Shown in pieces: positions 1 through 7,853 of a DNA stretch of 29,190 bases. Position numbers and translations under genes: made by a program. The DNA comes from Streptomyces sp. NRRL WC-3618. GTDB lineage: Bacteria > Actinomycetota > Actinomycetes > Streptomycetales > Streptomycetaceae. Under the pieces are notes generated by a model. That model searched no databases. It saw only the letters and a list, made by a program, of their open reading frames with translations, and was not told where the DNA came from. The first letter of the stretch is position 1. The number at the start of each line of letters is the position of its first letter. The DNA is taken from positions 1 through 29,190 of the forward strand of contig NZ_LGDW01000497.1 of the NCBI RefSeq assembly GCF_001280005.1. The letters are read 5' to 3'.

Positions 1-29
1 CCCACACCCGCCCGCCCCCGGAGGCCGCA

Positions 30-2015
30 ATGCGAGGACACGCCACCGACCCCGCCCTCCCCACCGATCCCGGGCCCAGACGCCCACGTCTGCGCAGAGC
101 CGCCGGGGCAGTCGTCCCGGCGGCTCTTCTGCTGCCGCTGCTGGGCGCGGCCCCGGCCGACAGCGGCGCCTCGGCCACCCGGTTGCAGCACGCCTTCGCC
201 ACGGCCGCTGACCAGTACCACGTGCCGCAGAGTGTCCTGCTCGCCGTCTCCTACCTCCAGTCCCGCTGGGACACGCACGCCGGGGCGCCCAGCGTCACCG
301 GCGGCTACGGTCCGATGCACCTCACCGACGCCCGGACCGCCCTCGCAAAGGCCCCGCACCACAGCGAGGGCACGGAGGACGCGCGCGGCGACAGTGCCCG
401 GCCGGCCCTGCACCCCACCACCGAGGTGCCGACGCAGGACGAACTCCCGCCCCGGCTGCGCACGTTGACGAAGGCGGCCGGGCTGACCGGCCTGCCCGCC
501 GAGCAGCTGCGCACCGACCCGGCCGCCAACGTGGCCGGCGGCGCCGCGCTGCTGGCCGCCACCCAGTACGACCTGGCCGAGCCGCTGAGCGCCGACCCGG
601 CGGACTGGTACGGCGCGGTGGCCCGCTTCTCCGGCGCCGACGACAGCGCGACGGCGGCGGCGTACGCCGACGAGGTGTTCGACGTACTGCGCACCGGCGA
701 GAAGCGCACGACCGACGAGGGACAGCGGGTCGCCCTCGCCGCGCGCCCCGAACTGGCCCCCGACACCGCCCAGTTGAAGCGGACCGGGCTGCGGAAGGTG
801 TCCGCCGCGGGCACCGAGTGCCCGTCGACGGTGTCCTGCGAGTGGATTCCGGCGCCGTACGAGCAGTTCGGCGAGGGCGACTACGGCAACCACGACCTGG
901 GCGACCGGCCGGCCGCCCAGAGCATCCGGTACATCGTCATCCATGACACCGAGGGCGCCTGGAACGGCGTACTGAACATGGTCCAGGACCCGACCTACGT
1001 GTCCTGGAACTACACGCTGCGCTCGACGGACGGGCACATCGCGCAGCATGTGAAGGCGAAGGACGTGGCCTGGCACGCGGGCAACTGGTACATCAACTCC
1101 AAGTCGATCGGGCTGGAGCACGAGGGGTTCCTCGCGAATCCGGACGCCTGGTACACGGAGTCGATGTACCGGGCGTCGGCCCGGCTGGTGACGTACCTGG
1201 CGGCCGAGTACGGCATCCCGCTGGACCGGCAGCACATCCTCGGCCATGACACCGTGCCGGGGCCGACCACGTCGACGGTTTCCGGTATGCACACCGACCC
1301 GGGCCCGTACTGGGACTGGCAGCACTACTTCTCCCTGCTGGGCCACCCCTTCGAGCGCATGGCTCACCTGCGGGGCGACAGCCCGGTGGTGACGATCCGG
1401 CCGGACTACACGTCGAACCGGCCGACGTACACGGGCTGTGCCACGTCGGGCCAGGCGTGCGCGGTGCACGGGTCGAGCGAGGTGCGACTGTACTCGCAGC
1501 CGGACACGTCGTCGGAGCTCGTCAAGGACATCGGCACGCACCCGTCGGGCGGCATCTCGTCGATCGACGTCAACGACGTCGGGGCGCGGGCCTCCACCGG
1601 CCAGCAGTACGTGGTCGCGGAGCGCAGGGGTGACTGGACGGCGATCTGGTATCTGGGCCAGAAGGCCTGGTTCCAGAACCCCGCCGCGAACCCGACAGCG
1701 GTGAGCGCCGTCGGCGCGGTCGTGACGCCGAAGGACGGTCTGACGGAGATCCCGGTGTACGGGAGGGCGTACCCCGAGGCCTCGGCATATCCGGCGGGCG
1801 TGCCGGTCCAGGCGGTCTCGCCACTGTCGTACAAGCTGCCCGCGGGCCAGGAGTACGTGGCCGGGGAGAAGGTGCCGGGCGAGTACGACTACGCCACCAC
1901 CTTCGACACGGCCGCGCACCGGGTCGTGGTCGGCACGGATCAGTACTACGAGATCCAGTTCGGCCACCGGGTGGCGTTCGTCCGGGCGGCGGACGTCCGG
2001 CTCACACTGTCCTGA
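30..2015 (+). CDS. Secreted N-acetylmuramoyl-L-alanine amidase with lytic-transglycosylase-like N-terminal region
   Basis: A 661-residue protein. The ATG follows a GGAGG 6 bases upstream. An Arg-rich N-terminus and a hydrophobic stretch (about residues 24-42) form a signal peptide, so it should act outside the membrane on peptidoglycan. Residues about 50-220 resemble a soluble lytic transglycosylase fold (SYLQSRWD at 74-81, then [10 protein letters not shown]), but Gln77 stands where that family has its catalytic Glu. Residues about 298-435 form an Amidase_2/PGRP-type domain: [10 protein letters not shown] supplies His305 and HTDPG supplies His421, the expected zinc ligands, with conserved IGLEHEG between them. 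The C-terminus (about 460-661) looks like a beta-rich SH3-like wall-binding region. Inferred role: cleavage of the lactyl-L-Ala amide bond during wall turnover. The amidase domain is the surest part. The transglycosylase-like part may only bind substrate. Confidence 0.87.
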   Translation: MRGHATDPALPTDPGPRRPRLRRAAGAVVPAALLLPLLGAAPADSGASATRLQHAFATAADQYHVPQSVLLAVSYLQSRWDTHAGAPSVTGGYGPMHLTDARTALAKAPHHSEGTEDARGDSARPALHPTTEVPTQDELPPRLRTLTKAAGLTGLPAEQLRTDPAANVAGGAALLAATQYDLAEPLSADPADWYGAVARFSGADDSATAAAYADEVFDVLRTGEKRTTDEGQRVALAARPELAPDTAQLKRTGLRKVSAAGTECPSTVSCEWIPAPYEQFGEGDYGNHDLGDRPAAQSIRYIVIHDTEGAWNGVLNMVQDPTYVSWNYTLRSTDGHIAQHVKAKDVAWHAGNWYINSKSIGLEHEGFLANPDAWYTESMYRASARLVTYLAAEYGIPLDRQHILGHDTVPGPTTSTVSGMHTDPGPYWDWQHYFSLLGHPFERMAHLRGDSPVVTIRPDYTSNRPTYTGCATSGQACAVHGSSEVRLYSQPDTSSELVKDIGTHPSGGISSIDVNDVGARASTGQQYVVAERRGDWTAIWYLGQKAWFQNPAANPTAVSAVGAVVTPKDGLTEIPVYGRAYPEASAYPAGVPVQAVSPLSYKLPAGQEYVAGEKVPGEYDYATTFDTAAHRVVVGTDQYYEIQFGHRVAFVRAADVRLTLS

Positions 2016-2026
2016 GCCACCGACGA

Positions 2027-2057
2027 CAGAGGCGCGGGGCGAGGCCCCGCACCTCTG
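2027..2057. terminator. Hairpin between convergent genes
   Basis: The 51-base gap between the amidase and the convergent hypothetical gene holds a hairpin. GCGGGGC (2034-2040) pairs with GCCCCGC (2044-2050) around a GAG loop. After one mismatch it continues with CAGAGG pairing to CCTCTG. A short T-rich stretch follows on the plus strand. It probably terminates the amidase transcript and perhaps the facing one. Confidence 0.6.
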
Positions 2058-2066
2058 CGTGTCGTT

Positions 2067-2564
2067 TCAGGCCGTCTGGAAGAGCTCCGCCGGCAGGGGC
2101 TTCAGCAGGGCGTACAGGTCGTCGGTGATCGGTCGGTCCCAGGCCGCGATGGTCACCAGGACGTTGTCGCTGCGGTCGAACTGCACACAGGCGATGCGGC
2201 CCTCGGAGAGCTTGAGGCGGCGCACGATCAGGAGGTTGTCGCCCTGCATCACCGGTACGTCCTCGGTGCCGACGACGGTGACCTCCTCGTCGTTCTCCAG
2301 GGCCAGCAGCAGCTGGGCCACCTCGAACGGGACCTCGTCCTCGGCGAGGTCACGGGCCGGGGAGCCCTCCGGCAGGTTGCCGATGACCATCGCGGGGCCA
2401 CGGCCGCCGAACAGGTCGTAGCGCAGGAACACGCCTTGGCAACTGCCGTCGGGGGCGGGCAGGAGGCCCGCGCCGAGATTGCCGGGCCAGTCGCCCGGAT
2501 CCATGGCCAGAACATCGAAGTCAGGGCCGGCGGGAGTGGCGCTGCGGCGACGGAGGAACGACAT
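2067..2564 (-). CDS. Conserved hypothetical protein, 165 residues
   Basis: The function is not recognised. The chosen start is the ATG at 2564, giving MSFLRRRSAT. A 17-residue upstream extension is possible in the same frame but reads as low-complexity non-protein. No strong ribosome binding site is visible before the ATG. The protein is soluble, with no signal peptide or membrane segment. It is acidic and alternates short hydrophobic strands (VFLRYDLFGG, AMVIGNLPEG, VTVVGTEDVPV, NLLIVRRLKL, VLVTIAAWD), which suggests a compact alpha/beta or all-beta domain. It converges on the amidase gene and lies downstream of the CGNR gene on the same strand with a 63-base gap, so the two could be co-transcribed. 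Codon third-position bias supports a real gene. Confidence 0.7.
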   Translation of the reverse strand: MSFLRRRSATPAGPDFDVLAMDPGDWPGNLGAGLLPAPDGSCQGVFLRYDLFGGRGPAMVIGNLPEGSPARDLAEDEVPFEVAQLLLALENDEEVTVVGTEDVPVMQGDNLLIVRRLKLSEGRIACVQFDRSDNVLVTIAAWDRPITDDLYALLKPLPAELFQTA

Positions 2565-2627
2565 ACGGCAATGGTACGTGTCCGGCCGAACCTCGTGTCC
2601 CACGGGCGGCGTCACTACAGCAGAGCT

Positions 2628-3251
2628 CTAGCTCGCCTGCTTGTGCCGCTCGTGGTGCCGGGCGACGCGGGCCCGGTTCCCGCAGGCCGGTCTGCACCAC
2701 TCCTGACGTGGATGTTCCTTGAGGAAGTAGCGCACGCAGCGCGGAGCGTGGCAGGCCCGCAGCCGTTCCCGGTCCGCGCCGGCGAGAAAGGCCACGGCTG
2801 CCTGCGCGAGCAGGGCGACGATCTCCGCCTCGCCGCGTACGCCCTGGTGGCGTACGACGGGTTCGGCGTCGTCGGCCCAGGCGAGCACCGGGACGGTGGG
2901 GACACGGGCCGCCGCCTCGTTGAGCAGGCGCAGCGCCTCGGCCAGGGGCAGCAGCCGTGCCGCGTCCGCCGCGCTCGGTTCCCCGGGCCGTACAGCGCGG
3001 GCGAAGAGGGTTCGCACGGCGGCACGCAGTTCCCGTACGGCCCTCAGCGCCGCCTCGTCGGCGACGAAGCCGTCGGCGACGGGCAGGGTGTCGCGGTGGG
3101 CGCGCACCCAGGTGGTGAGGCCCGCGGTGTCGGTGAGGTCGTCGGCGATGCCGCCGTCGCCGCCGTGGCGGACGGTGAGGGCGAGGTCGAGGGCGAGCCG
3201 TGCGTCGCCGCTGATGTCGCTGGTGATGTCCTTGTTGATCAGGTCCCGCAT
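2628..3251 (-). CDS. CGNR zinc finger / ABATE-domain protein (probable transcriptional regulator)
   Basis: A 207-residue protein starting at the ATG at 3251 (MRDLINKDIT). It ends in the family signature: Cys167-x4-Cys172 and Cys186-x3-Cys190 within CRPACGNRARVARHH, a treble of Cys and His/Arg-rich residues typical of CGNR zinc fingers that bind nucleic acid. The N-terminal 150 residues are helical and Ala/Leu/Arg-rich, matching the ABATE region of the family. An alternative ATG at 3281 lies inside a palindrome. The 3251 start is preferred because a -10-like TAGCAT ends 7 bases before it, the spacing expected of a leaderless transcript, and no ribosome binding site is visible. Family members are presumed regulators but targets are mostly unknown. 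The palindrome over its own promoter suggests autoregulation (inference). Confidence 0.82.
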   Translation of the reverse strand: MRDLINKDITSDISGDARLALDLALTVRHGGDGGIADDLTDTAGLTTWVRAHRDTLPVADGFVADEAALRAVRELRAAVRTLFARAVRPGEPSAADAARLLPLAEALRLLNEAAARVPTVPVLAWADDAEPVVRHQGVRGEAEIVALLAQAAVAFLAGADRERLRACHAPRCVRYFLKEHPRQEWCRPACGNRARVARHHERHKQAS

Positions 3252-3254
3252 GGC

Positions 3255-3285
3255 GCTAATGCTAGTCCCAGAGGTATCCATTAGC
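3255..3285 (-). promoter_or_regulatory. Palindromic operator overlapping a leaderless promoter of the CGNR gene
   Basis: Perfect 7-bp inverted repeat: GCTAATG (3255-3261) and CATTAGC (3279-3285) separated by 17 bases. On the minus strand the right-hand arm overlaps TAGCAT (3264-3259), a -10-like hexamer followed by exactly 7 bases and then the ATG at 3251. No -35 consensus is clear. A dimer bound here would cover the promoter. Confidence 0.5.
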
Positions 3286-3352
3286 ACCGCAGGGGCGGCC
3301 CTGTCGTTCGGGGCAGCCCCTGCCGCAGCTCCACCGCAAGGGCGACGCGGTC

Positions 3353-3595
3353 TCAGGTCAGGTCGAATTCCCCTTCCCGTGCCCCCGAGACGAACGCGCC
3401 CCACTCCGCGGGCGTGAAAATCAGGGAAGGGCTGTGCGGGCGGCCACTGTTGCGCATCGCGATGAACCCCTCGACAAAGGCGATCTGGACATCCCCTCGC
3501 CCACTGCTGCTCGACTGCCAGTCGGCTTTGCTGAGGTCCAGTTCCGGCTTGTCCCAGCCCGCGAGCGGGTGCTCCTGGATCGTGCTCTCGGCCAC
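3353..3595 (-). CDS. DUF397 domain protein
   Basis: An 80-residue protein with the DUF397 pattern: a DLSKADWQSSSS segment near residue 22, then VQIAFVEGFIAMRNS, then FTPAEWGAFVSGAREGEF at the end. The GTG at 3595 is chosen because GGGAGGAG lies 7 bases upstream of it. An in-frame ATG at 3640 would add 15 residues and has no such site. In streptomycetes these small acidic proteins usually pair with an adjacent XRE-type DNA-binding protein (the WhiJ/AbaA-like arrangement). No helix-turn-helix gene lies next to this copy, so it is an orphan whose partner must be elsewhere. Exact molecular function is not established for the family. Confidence 0.85.
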   Translation of the reverse strand: MAESTIQEHPLAGWDKPELDLSKADWQSSSSGRGDVQIAFVEGFIAMRNSGRPHSPSLIFTPAEWGAFVSGAREGEFDLT

Positions 3596-3678
3596 GTCCG
3601 TGCTCCTCCCGGTTTCGTCGTCCGCGGCCAGCCTAGCCATCGGCTCCTGCCGCCGACAGGCCACGTGAGGGGGACGCT

Positions 3679-4845
3679 TCAGGAGGTGGGCGGTTCGCTG
3701 CCGACGAGCCACATGGAAAAGAACTGGGAGCCACCGCCGTAGGCGTGCCCGAGGACCCTGCGGGCCCCGTCCACCTGGTGTTCTCCGGCCAGCCCGCGCA
3801 CCTGGAGAGCTGCTTCCGCGAAACGGATCATGCCCGAGGCGCCGATCGGGTTGGTCGACAGGACGCCGCCCGACATGTTGACGGGCAGGTCCCCGTCGAG
3901 CTCGGTGACCCCGGCCTCGGTGAGTTTCCAGCCCTCGCCCTCGGCGGCGAAGCCGAGGTTCTCCAGCCACATGGGCTCGTACCAGGAGAACGGTACGTAC
4001 ATCTCGACGGCGTCGATGTCCCGGCGCGGGTCGGCGATCCCGGCCTGCCGGTACACGTCGGCAGCGCAGTCCCGGCCCGCCTGCGGCGACACGGCGTCCT
4101 TGCCCGCGAAGAGGGTGGGTTCGCTGCGCATCGCGCCGCCGTGCAGCCAGGCGGGCCGGCGCGGTGAACGGGCGGCTCCGGCGCGGTCGGTGAGGATCAT
4201 CGCGACAGCGCCGTCAGAGGAGGGGCAGGTCTCGGAGTAGCGGATCGGGTCCCACAGCATCGGCGAGGCCTGGACCTTCTCCAGCGTGATGTCGTGCTCG
4301 TGCAGATGCGCGTACGGGTTCAGCAGCGCGTTGCGGCGGTCCTTGTACGCGACCAGCGAGCCGACCGTGTCGGGGGCACCGCTGCGTCGCATGTACGCGC
4401 GCACGTGCGGGGCGAAGAACCCGCCCGCCCCGGCGAGCAGCGGCTGCTGGAAGGGGATCGGCAGGGAGAGTCCCCACATGGCGTTCGATTCGGACTGTTT
4501 CTCGTAGGCCAGGGTCAGGACGGTGGCGTGGACGCGGGAGCGGACGAGGTTCGTGGCGACGAGGGCCGTGGAACCGCCGACCGAGCCCGCCGTGTGCACG
4601 CGCAGCATCGGTTTGCCGACCGCGCCGAGCGCGTCGGCGAGATACAGCTCGGGCATCATGACGCCCTCGAAGAAGTCGGGTGCCTTGCCGATGACGACGG
4701 CGTCGATGTCGGCCCACGTCAACTCGGCGTCCGCGAGGGCGCGTTGGGCTGCTTCGCGGACCAAGCCGGCCATCGACACGTCCCGGCGGGCGGCGACATG
4801 CCTCGTCTGGCCGATCCCGACGACCGCCACGGGCTCACTGGGCAT
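3679..4845 (-). CDS. Thiolase-fold protein (lipid-transfer/SCP-x type), catalytic residues replaced; possible retro-aldolase subunit
   Basis: A 388-residue protein starting at the ATG at 4845, with AAGGGGAGC upstream. It overlaps the preceding gene by 11 bases (ATGCCCAGTGA), so translation is probably coupled. The thiolase fold is evident: the N-terminal VAVVGIGQT strand, RVHTAGSVGGSTAL where canonical thiolases carry the nucleophilic Cys (Ser88 sits about there), VEMYVPFSWYE near 280, VNMSGGVLSTNPIGASG where GHP would be (Asn332 for His), and a C-terminal HAYGGGSQF. Loss of the Cys/His set argues against ordinary thiolysis. Members of the same branch such as Ltp2 of steroid-degrading actinobacteria are retro-aldolases that need a DUF35 partner (family knowledge). 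The OB-fold/DUF35 gene in this operon is the likely partner. The substrate is unknown. Last gene of the operon. Confidence 0.82.
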   Translation of the reverse strand: MPSEPVAVVGIGQTRHVAARRDVSMAGLVREAAQRALADAELTWADIDAVVIGKAPDFFEGVMMPELYLADALGAVGKPMLRVHTAGSVGGSTALVATNLVRSRVHATVLTLAYEKQSESNAMWGLSLPIPFQQPLLAGAGGFFAPHVRAYMRRSGAPDTVGSLVAYKDRRNALLNPYAHLHEHDITLEKVQASPMLWDPIRYSETCPSSDGAVAMILTDRAGAARSPRRPAWLHGGAMRSEPTLFAGKDAVSPQAGRDCAADVYRQAGIADPRRDIDAVEMYVPFSWYEPMWLENLGFAAEGEGWKLTEAGVTELDGDLPVNMSGGVLSTNPIGASGMIRFAEAALQVRGLAGEHQVDGARRVLGHAYGGGSQFFSMWLVGSEPPTS

Positions 4846-5893
4846 GACGGGGCTCCCCTTCGAGTACGGCGACCAGGTTCTGCTGGAGGCAGGGCCCGGA
4901 GGTGGCGTGGGCGAGGGCCCGGTCGGACTCGCCCCGGTGGATTCGAGCGGCGGCCTCGCCGATGCGGATGAGCCCGGCGGCCATGATCGGGTTGGCGGCG
5001 AGGGCACCCCCCGAGGGGTTCACCCGGACCCCGTCACCCAGCCGGAGCGCCTTCCTGAGGACGACCTCCTGGGAGGTGAACGGGGCGTGCAACTCGGCGG
5101 TGTCCACGGGCCGTTCGAAGGCGCCGGCCTTCTCGGCGGCGAGCCGCGTCGACGGTGAGTCGGTCAGTTCACGGACGCCGAGCGAGTGTGCCTCGATGCG
5201 GTGGTCGATGCCCCGGATCCAGGCGGGCCGCTCGCACAGTTCCCGGGCGCGTTCACCGGCCGCGAGGATCACGGCGGCGGCCCCGTCGCCGATCGGCGGG
5301 CAGTCGCCGGTACGCAGCGGATGGACGACGTAGTCCCCGTGCGGTACCGAACCCCGCAGCTGTGCGTGGGAGTTGTCCTGTGCGTCGGCCCGGCTGCGGG
5401 CGGCGACGGCGGCGAGCGCGGGCTCGTCCGTGTAGCCCTCGTCGATGAGGGCCTGCGCCTGGAGCGCGGCGAGCGCCACGGAGTCGGGCCACAGGGGAGC
5501 CACGTAGTACGGGTCGAGCTGCCGGGTCAGGACGTCCCGCACCGAGCCCGGCGAGGACTTGCCGTAGGAGTACACGAGTGCCGTGTCGGCGTCGCCGGTC
5601 AGCAGCTTGGTCCACGCCTCGTACAGCGCCCATGCCCCGTCCATCTCCACGTGCGACTCGGAGATCGGCGGCCAGGCACCCACCCCGTCGAGCGCCAGGG
5701 TGAAGGAGAAGGCGCGGCCGGCGAGGTAGTCGGAGGAGCCGGAGCAGGTGAAGCCGATGTCGCTGGTCTTCAGCCCCGTCCGGTCGAGCACCTCGTGCAG
5801 CACCGGCATCAGCATCTCGACCTCGGAGAGTTCCTCGCTGGTGCGCCGGTGATCGGTCTGTGCGAAGGCGACGACGGCGATCTCGCGTGTCAC
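4835..5893 (-). CDS. Second thiolase-fold protein (lipid-transfer type), non-canonical active site
   Basis: A 352-residue protein starting at the GTG at 5893, with GGAGCT upstream and a 4-base GTGA overlap with the OB-fold gene. It has the thiolase layout, but HVEMDGAWAL (81-90) replaces the Cys motif, with Glu83 roughly at the nucleophile position. VNPSGGALAANPIMAAG replaces the GHP loop (Asn301 for His), and the C-terminal Cys-Gly motif reads SGPCLQQN. It does keep AELHAPFTSQE with His269, where the downstream thiolase-fold protein has Tyr283. The two proteins are clearly different from each other, which fits a heteromeric enzyme rather than two copies of one activity. Its role with the OB-fold protein in cleaving an acyl-CoA is inferred. 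It could instead be a structural or lipid-binding subunit. Confidence 0.8.
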   Translation of the reverse strand: MTREIAVVAFAQTDHRRTSEELSEVEMLMPVLHEVLDRTGLKTSDIGFTCSGSSDYLAGRAFSFTLALDGVGAWPPISESHVEMDGAWALYEAWTKLLTGDADTALVYSYGKSSPGSVRDVLTRQLDPYYVAPLWPDSVALAALQAQALIDEGYTDEPALAAVAARSRADAQDNSHAQLRGSVPHGDYVVHPLRTGDCPPIGDGAAAVILAAGERARELCERPAWIRGIDHRIEAHSLGVRELTDSPSTRLAAEKAGAFERPVDTAELHAPFTSQEVVLRKALRLGDGVRVNPSGGALAANPIMAAGLIRIGEAAARIHRGESDRALAHATSGPCLQQNLVAVLEGEPRHAQ

Positions 5894-6837
5894 AGGAGCT
5901 CCTTGTACGTCTCGTAGTCCGCGTCGGGTTCGCCGGTGGGCCGGTAGTGGTCGGGGTAGCGGCCCCCTTCCGTCCACACAGGTTCGACGCGCAGCCCCAT
6001 CCGGACCTGGTCGTAGGGGATGCCGCCGATCCGGCCGTGCAGGGCGAGGCCGGCGCCGTCGAGGGCGATGTGCGCGTAGACGTAGGGCACTTCGATGTCG
6101 AGGTTGCGGGCCTTGATGTTGACGATGCAGTACGTGGTGACCGTGCCCCCGGGGCCCACCTCGACCTGTTCGGCGGTGGCGACACCGCAGGTGGGGCACG
6201 CGCCCCTGGGCGGGACGTACACCTTCCGGCAGGAGGGGCAGCGCTCGCCGACGATCCGCCGCTCGGCGAGGGCGTTGATGTAGTCGGTCTGGGCGCGGCC
6301 GGGCGAGTAGGTGTAGTCGAGGCGGGCCTCGGCGACGATGCCGGTCACCATGGACGCGAACTGCCCGTCGTGGCCGGACACTTCACTGCCGCTCGCGCTG
6401 TCGTGCGGCTCGAAGCAGGCGATGTCCGTGATCGCGCCGGAGCGCTGTGCCGCCCAGCGGACGCGGACGCGCATTCCGGTGTGGACGGCGTCGGGGCCGG
6501 GTGCGTCGAGGGCGTGCAGGAGGGCCGTGTCGGCGCCGTCGAGCCTGACCAGGACCCAGGCGAAGGGTGTGTCCAGGGGCTGGCCCCGGCGCGGGTCGGG
6601 GTTCCAGGCCCAGGTGGTGACGGTGCCGGTGGGGGCGACCTGCACGAGGTCGCGCAGTTCGTCGGCGGTCACCGGGTCGTACTCGACAGGTGGGACGAGG
6701 GTGCGGCCGTCGGCGGTGCGGACGCCGAGGACGACCTGTTCGCGCAGACCGGTCAGGAAGGCGCTCTGGACGGGGCCCAGGGAGCGGGTGAAGGGGAATT
6801 CGACGACGAGGGGGGCTTTGAGGACTTCGGTGGTCAT
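5890..6837 (-). CDS. Duplicated OB-fold (DUF35) protein with one intact zinc ribbon
   Basis: A 315-residue protein with GAAGGAGCC before its ATG. It contains two copies of the DUF35 unit (rubredoxin-like ribbon plus OB-fold). The second copy (about 190-300) has a complete zinc ribbon, Cys200-x2-Cys203 and Cys214-x2-Cys217, followed by GPGGTVTTYCIVN. The first copy (about 31-145) aligns with it (LREQVVLGVR with LAERRIVGER, then PTGTVTTWAWN) but none of the four Cys is kept. Such proteins bind acyl-CoA or dock on thiolase-fold partners, as ChsH2 does for Ltp2 (family knowledge). One OB half per thiolase-fold protein is an attractive but unproven stoichiometry. The gene is 21 bases downstream of the crotonase and overlaps the next gene by 4 bases, in the middle of the operon. 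Confidence 0.85.
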   Translation of the reverse strand: MTTEVLKAPLVVEFPFTRSLGPVQSAFLTGLREQVVLGVRTADGRTLVPPVEYDPVTADELRDLVQVAPTGTVTTWAWNPDPRRGQPLDTPFAWVLVRLDGADTALLHALDAPGPDAVHTGMRVRVRWAAQRSGAITDIACFEPHDSASGSEVSGHDGQFASMVTGIVAEARLDYTYSPGRAQTDYINALAERRIVGERCPSCRKVYVPPRGACPTCGVATAEQVEVGPGGTVTTYCIVNIKARNLDIEVPYVYAHIALDGAGLALHGRIGGIPYDQVRMGLRVEPVWTEGGRYPDHYRPTGEPDADYETYKELL

Positions 6838-6858
6838 CCCGGGGGCTCCTTCGCGTAC

Positions 6859-7659
6859 TCAGGCGCGCCGGTAGACCGGGGGGCGCTTCTCGGCGAAGGC
6901 ACGGGTGCCTTCCTTGGCGTCGGCGGTGTCGAAGATCGGCCAGCCGCGCTTGAGTTCGGCGGCGAGGCCTTCGGTCTCGGTCAGTTCGGCGGTCTCGTAG
7001 ACGGACGCCTTCACCGCTTCCACGGCGAGGGGGCCGCAGGCGTTGACGCGTTCGGCGATCTCCAGGGCCTTGTCGAGGGCGGTTCCGTCGGGGACGACGT
7101 GTCCGATCAGGCCGATCGCGGCGGCCTCCTGGGCGCTGTAGGGGCGTGCGGTGAGCAGCATTTCCAGGGCGTGGGTGCGGGGGATCTGCCGTTGGAGGCG
7201 GACGGTGGAGCCGCCGATCGGGAAGAGGCCGCGTTTGACCTCGAAGAGTCCGAAGGTCGCCGACTCGCCCGCGACGCGGATGTCGGTGCCCTGGATGATC
7301 TCGGTGCCGCCGGCGACGCAGTACCCCTCGATCGCGGCGATCACCGGTTTGCGGGGGCGGTGGTGGCGCAGCATGGCCTTCCAGTGCAGGTCGGGGTCGG
7401 CCTTGAGCCGGTGGCGGTACTCCTCTCCCTCCAGACCGCTTCCGGCCAGGGCCTTCAGATCCATTCCGGCGCAGAAGGCGCCGCCGGCTCCGGTGAGCAC
7501 GATCGAGCGGACGGTGTCGTCCTCGTCCGCCTCGACCCAGCCGTCGTACAGCCCGACGAGCATCGGCAGCGAGAGCGCGTTCTTGGCTTCCGGCCGGTTG
7601 AGCGTGAGCACCAGCGTGGCGTTCTCACGCCGGACGGTCAGGTGTTCCGTGCCACCCAT
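6859..7659 (-). CDS. Enoyl-CoA hydratase/isomerase (crotonase family)
   Basis: A 266-residue protein, the usual crotonase length. The start is the ATG at 7659 with GAGGGGAG 8 bases upstream. An upstream in-frame extension to 7782 runs through the operator region and is rejected. The oxyanion-hole segment AFCAGMDL (61-68) and GGTE (117-120) are present. Both catalytic glutamates of true hydratases appear kept: Glu120, and Glu140 in FGLFEVKRGL. Hydration of a 2-enoyl-CoA to a 3-hydroxyacyl-CoA is therefore likely, which would supply the substrate for a retro-aldol step by the downstream thiolase-fold/OB-fold proteins (inference). It is the first gene of the minus-strand operon reaching to 3679 and diverges from an acyl-CoA synthetase. 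The shared intergenic region carries the 17-bp operator at 7743-7759. Confidence 0.9.
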   Translation of the reverse strand: MGGTEHLTVRRENATLVLTLNRPEAKNALSLPMLVGLYDGWVEADEDDTVRSIVLTGAGGAFCAGMDLKALAGSGLEGEEYRHRLKADPDLHWKAMLRHHRPRKPVIAAIEGYCVAGGTEIIQGTDIRVAGESATFGLFEVKRGLFPIGGSTVRLQRQIPRTHALEMLLTARPYSAQEAAAIGLIGHVVPDGTALDKALEIAERVNACGPLAVEAVKASVYETAELTETEGLAAELKRGWPIFDTADAKEGTRAFAEKRPPVYRRA

Positions 7660-7674
7660 CGCCCATCTCCCCTC

Positions 7675-7710
7675 TGAAAGAACGAGAACAGGTGAAAGAA
7701 CGAGAACAGG
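7675..7710. repeat. Two perfect tandem copies of an 18-bp unit
   Basis: The unit TGAAAGAACGAGAACAGG occurs at 7675-7692 and again at 7693-7710 without a mismatch. It lies in the leader of the crotonase operon, between its start codon and the palindromic operator. It may be a recent slippage duplication or a pair of protein-binding sites. Confidence 0.85.
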
Positions 7711-7742
7711 TTGCAGGAGCGGAGGAAGCACTTCAAGGGTTT

Positions 7743-7759
7743 TCTGACAGGTAGTCAGA
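7743..7759. promoter_or_regulatory. 17-bp palindromic operator (copy 1)
   Basis: TCTGAC (7743-7748), AGGTA, GTCAGA (7754-7759) is a perfect 6-bp inverted repeat with a 5-base centre. It sits between the crotonase operon and the divergent acyl-CoA synthetase. A near-identical element occurs at 19308-19324. The size and symmetry suit a TetR-family dimer, but no such regulator is encoded in the window. Confidence 0.65.
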
Positions 7760-7853
7760 TTTCTTCGACGCTGCCCCTTCACACTTGCCGCGCCCTTTGC
7801 TCTGATGACCGCGAGCCGACAACCGCCAGGGATGCCCGGGGTCAGGAGGAGCG

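Noticed and set aside
3596..3970. N-terminal extension of the DUF397 frame to 205 residues
   Set aside because: The extension is the shadow of the thiolase-fold gene, and the GTG at 3595 has a strong ribosome binding site.
7704..7716. KstR-like half site AGAAC-AG-GTT at the end of the 18-bp repeat
   Set aside because: The right half (GTTGC) does not complete the known steroid-regulator palindrome, and the TCTGAC palindrome nearby is far better.
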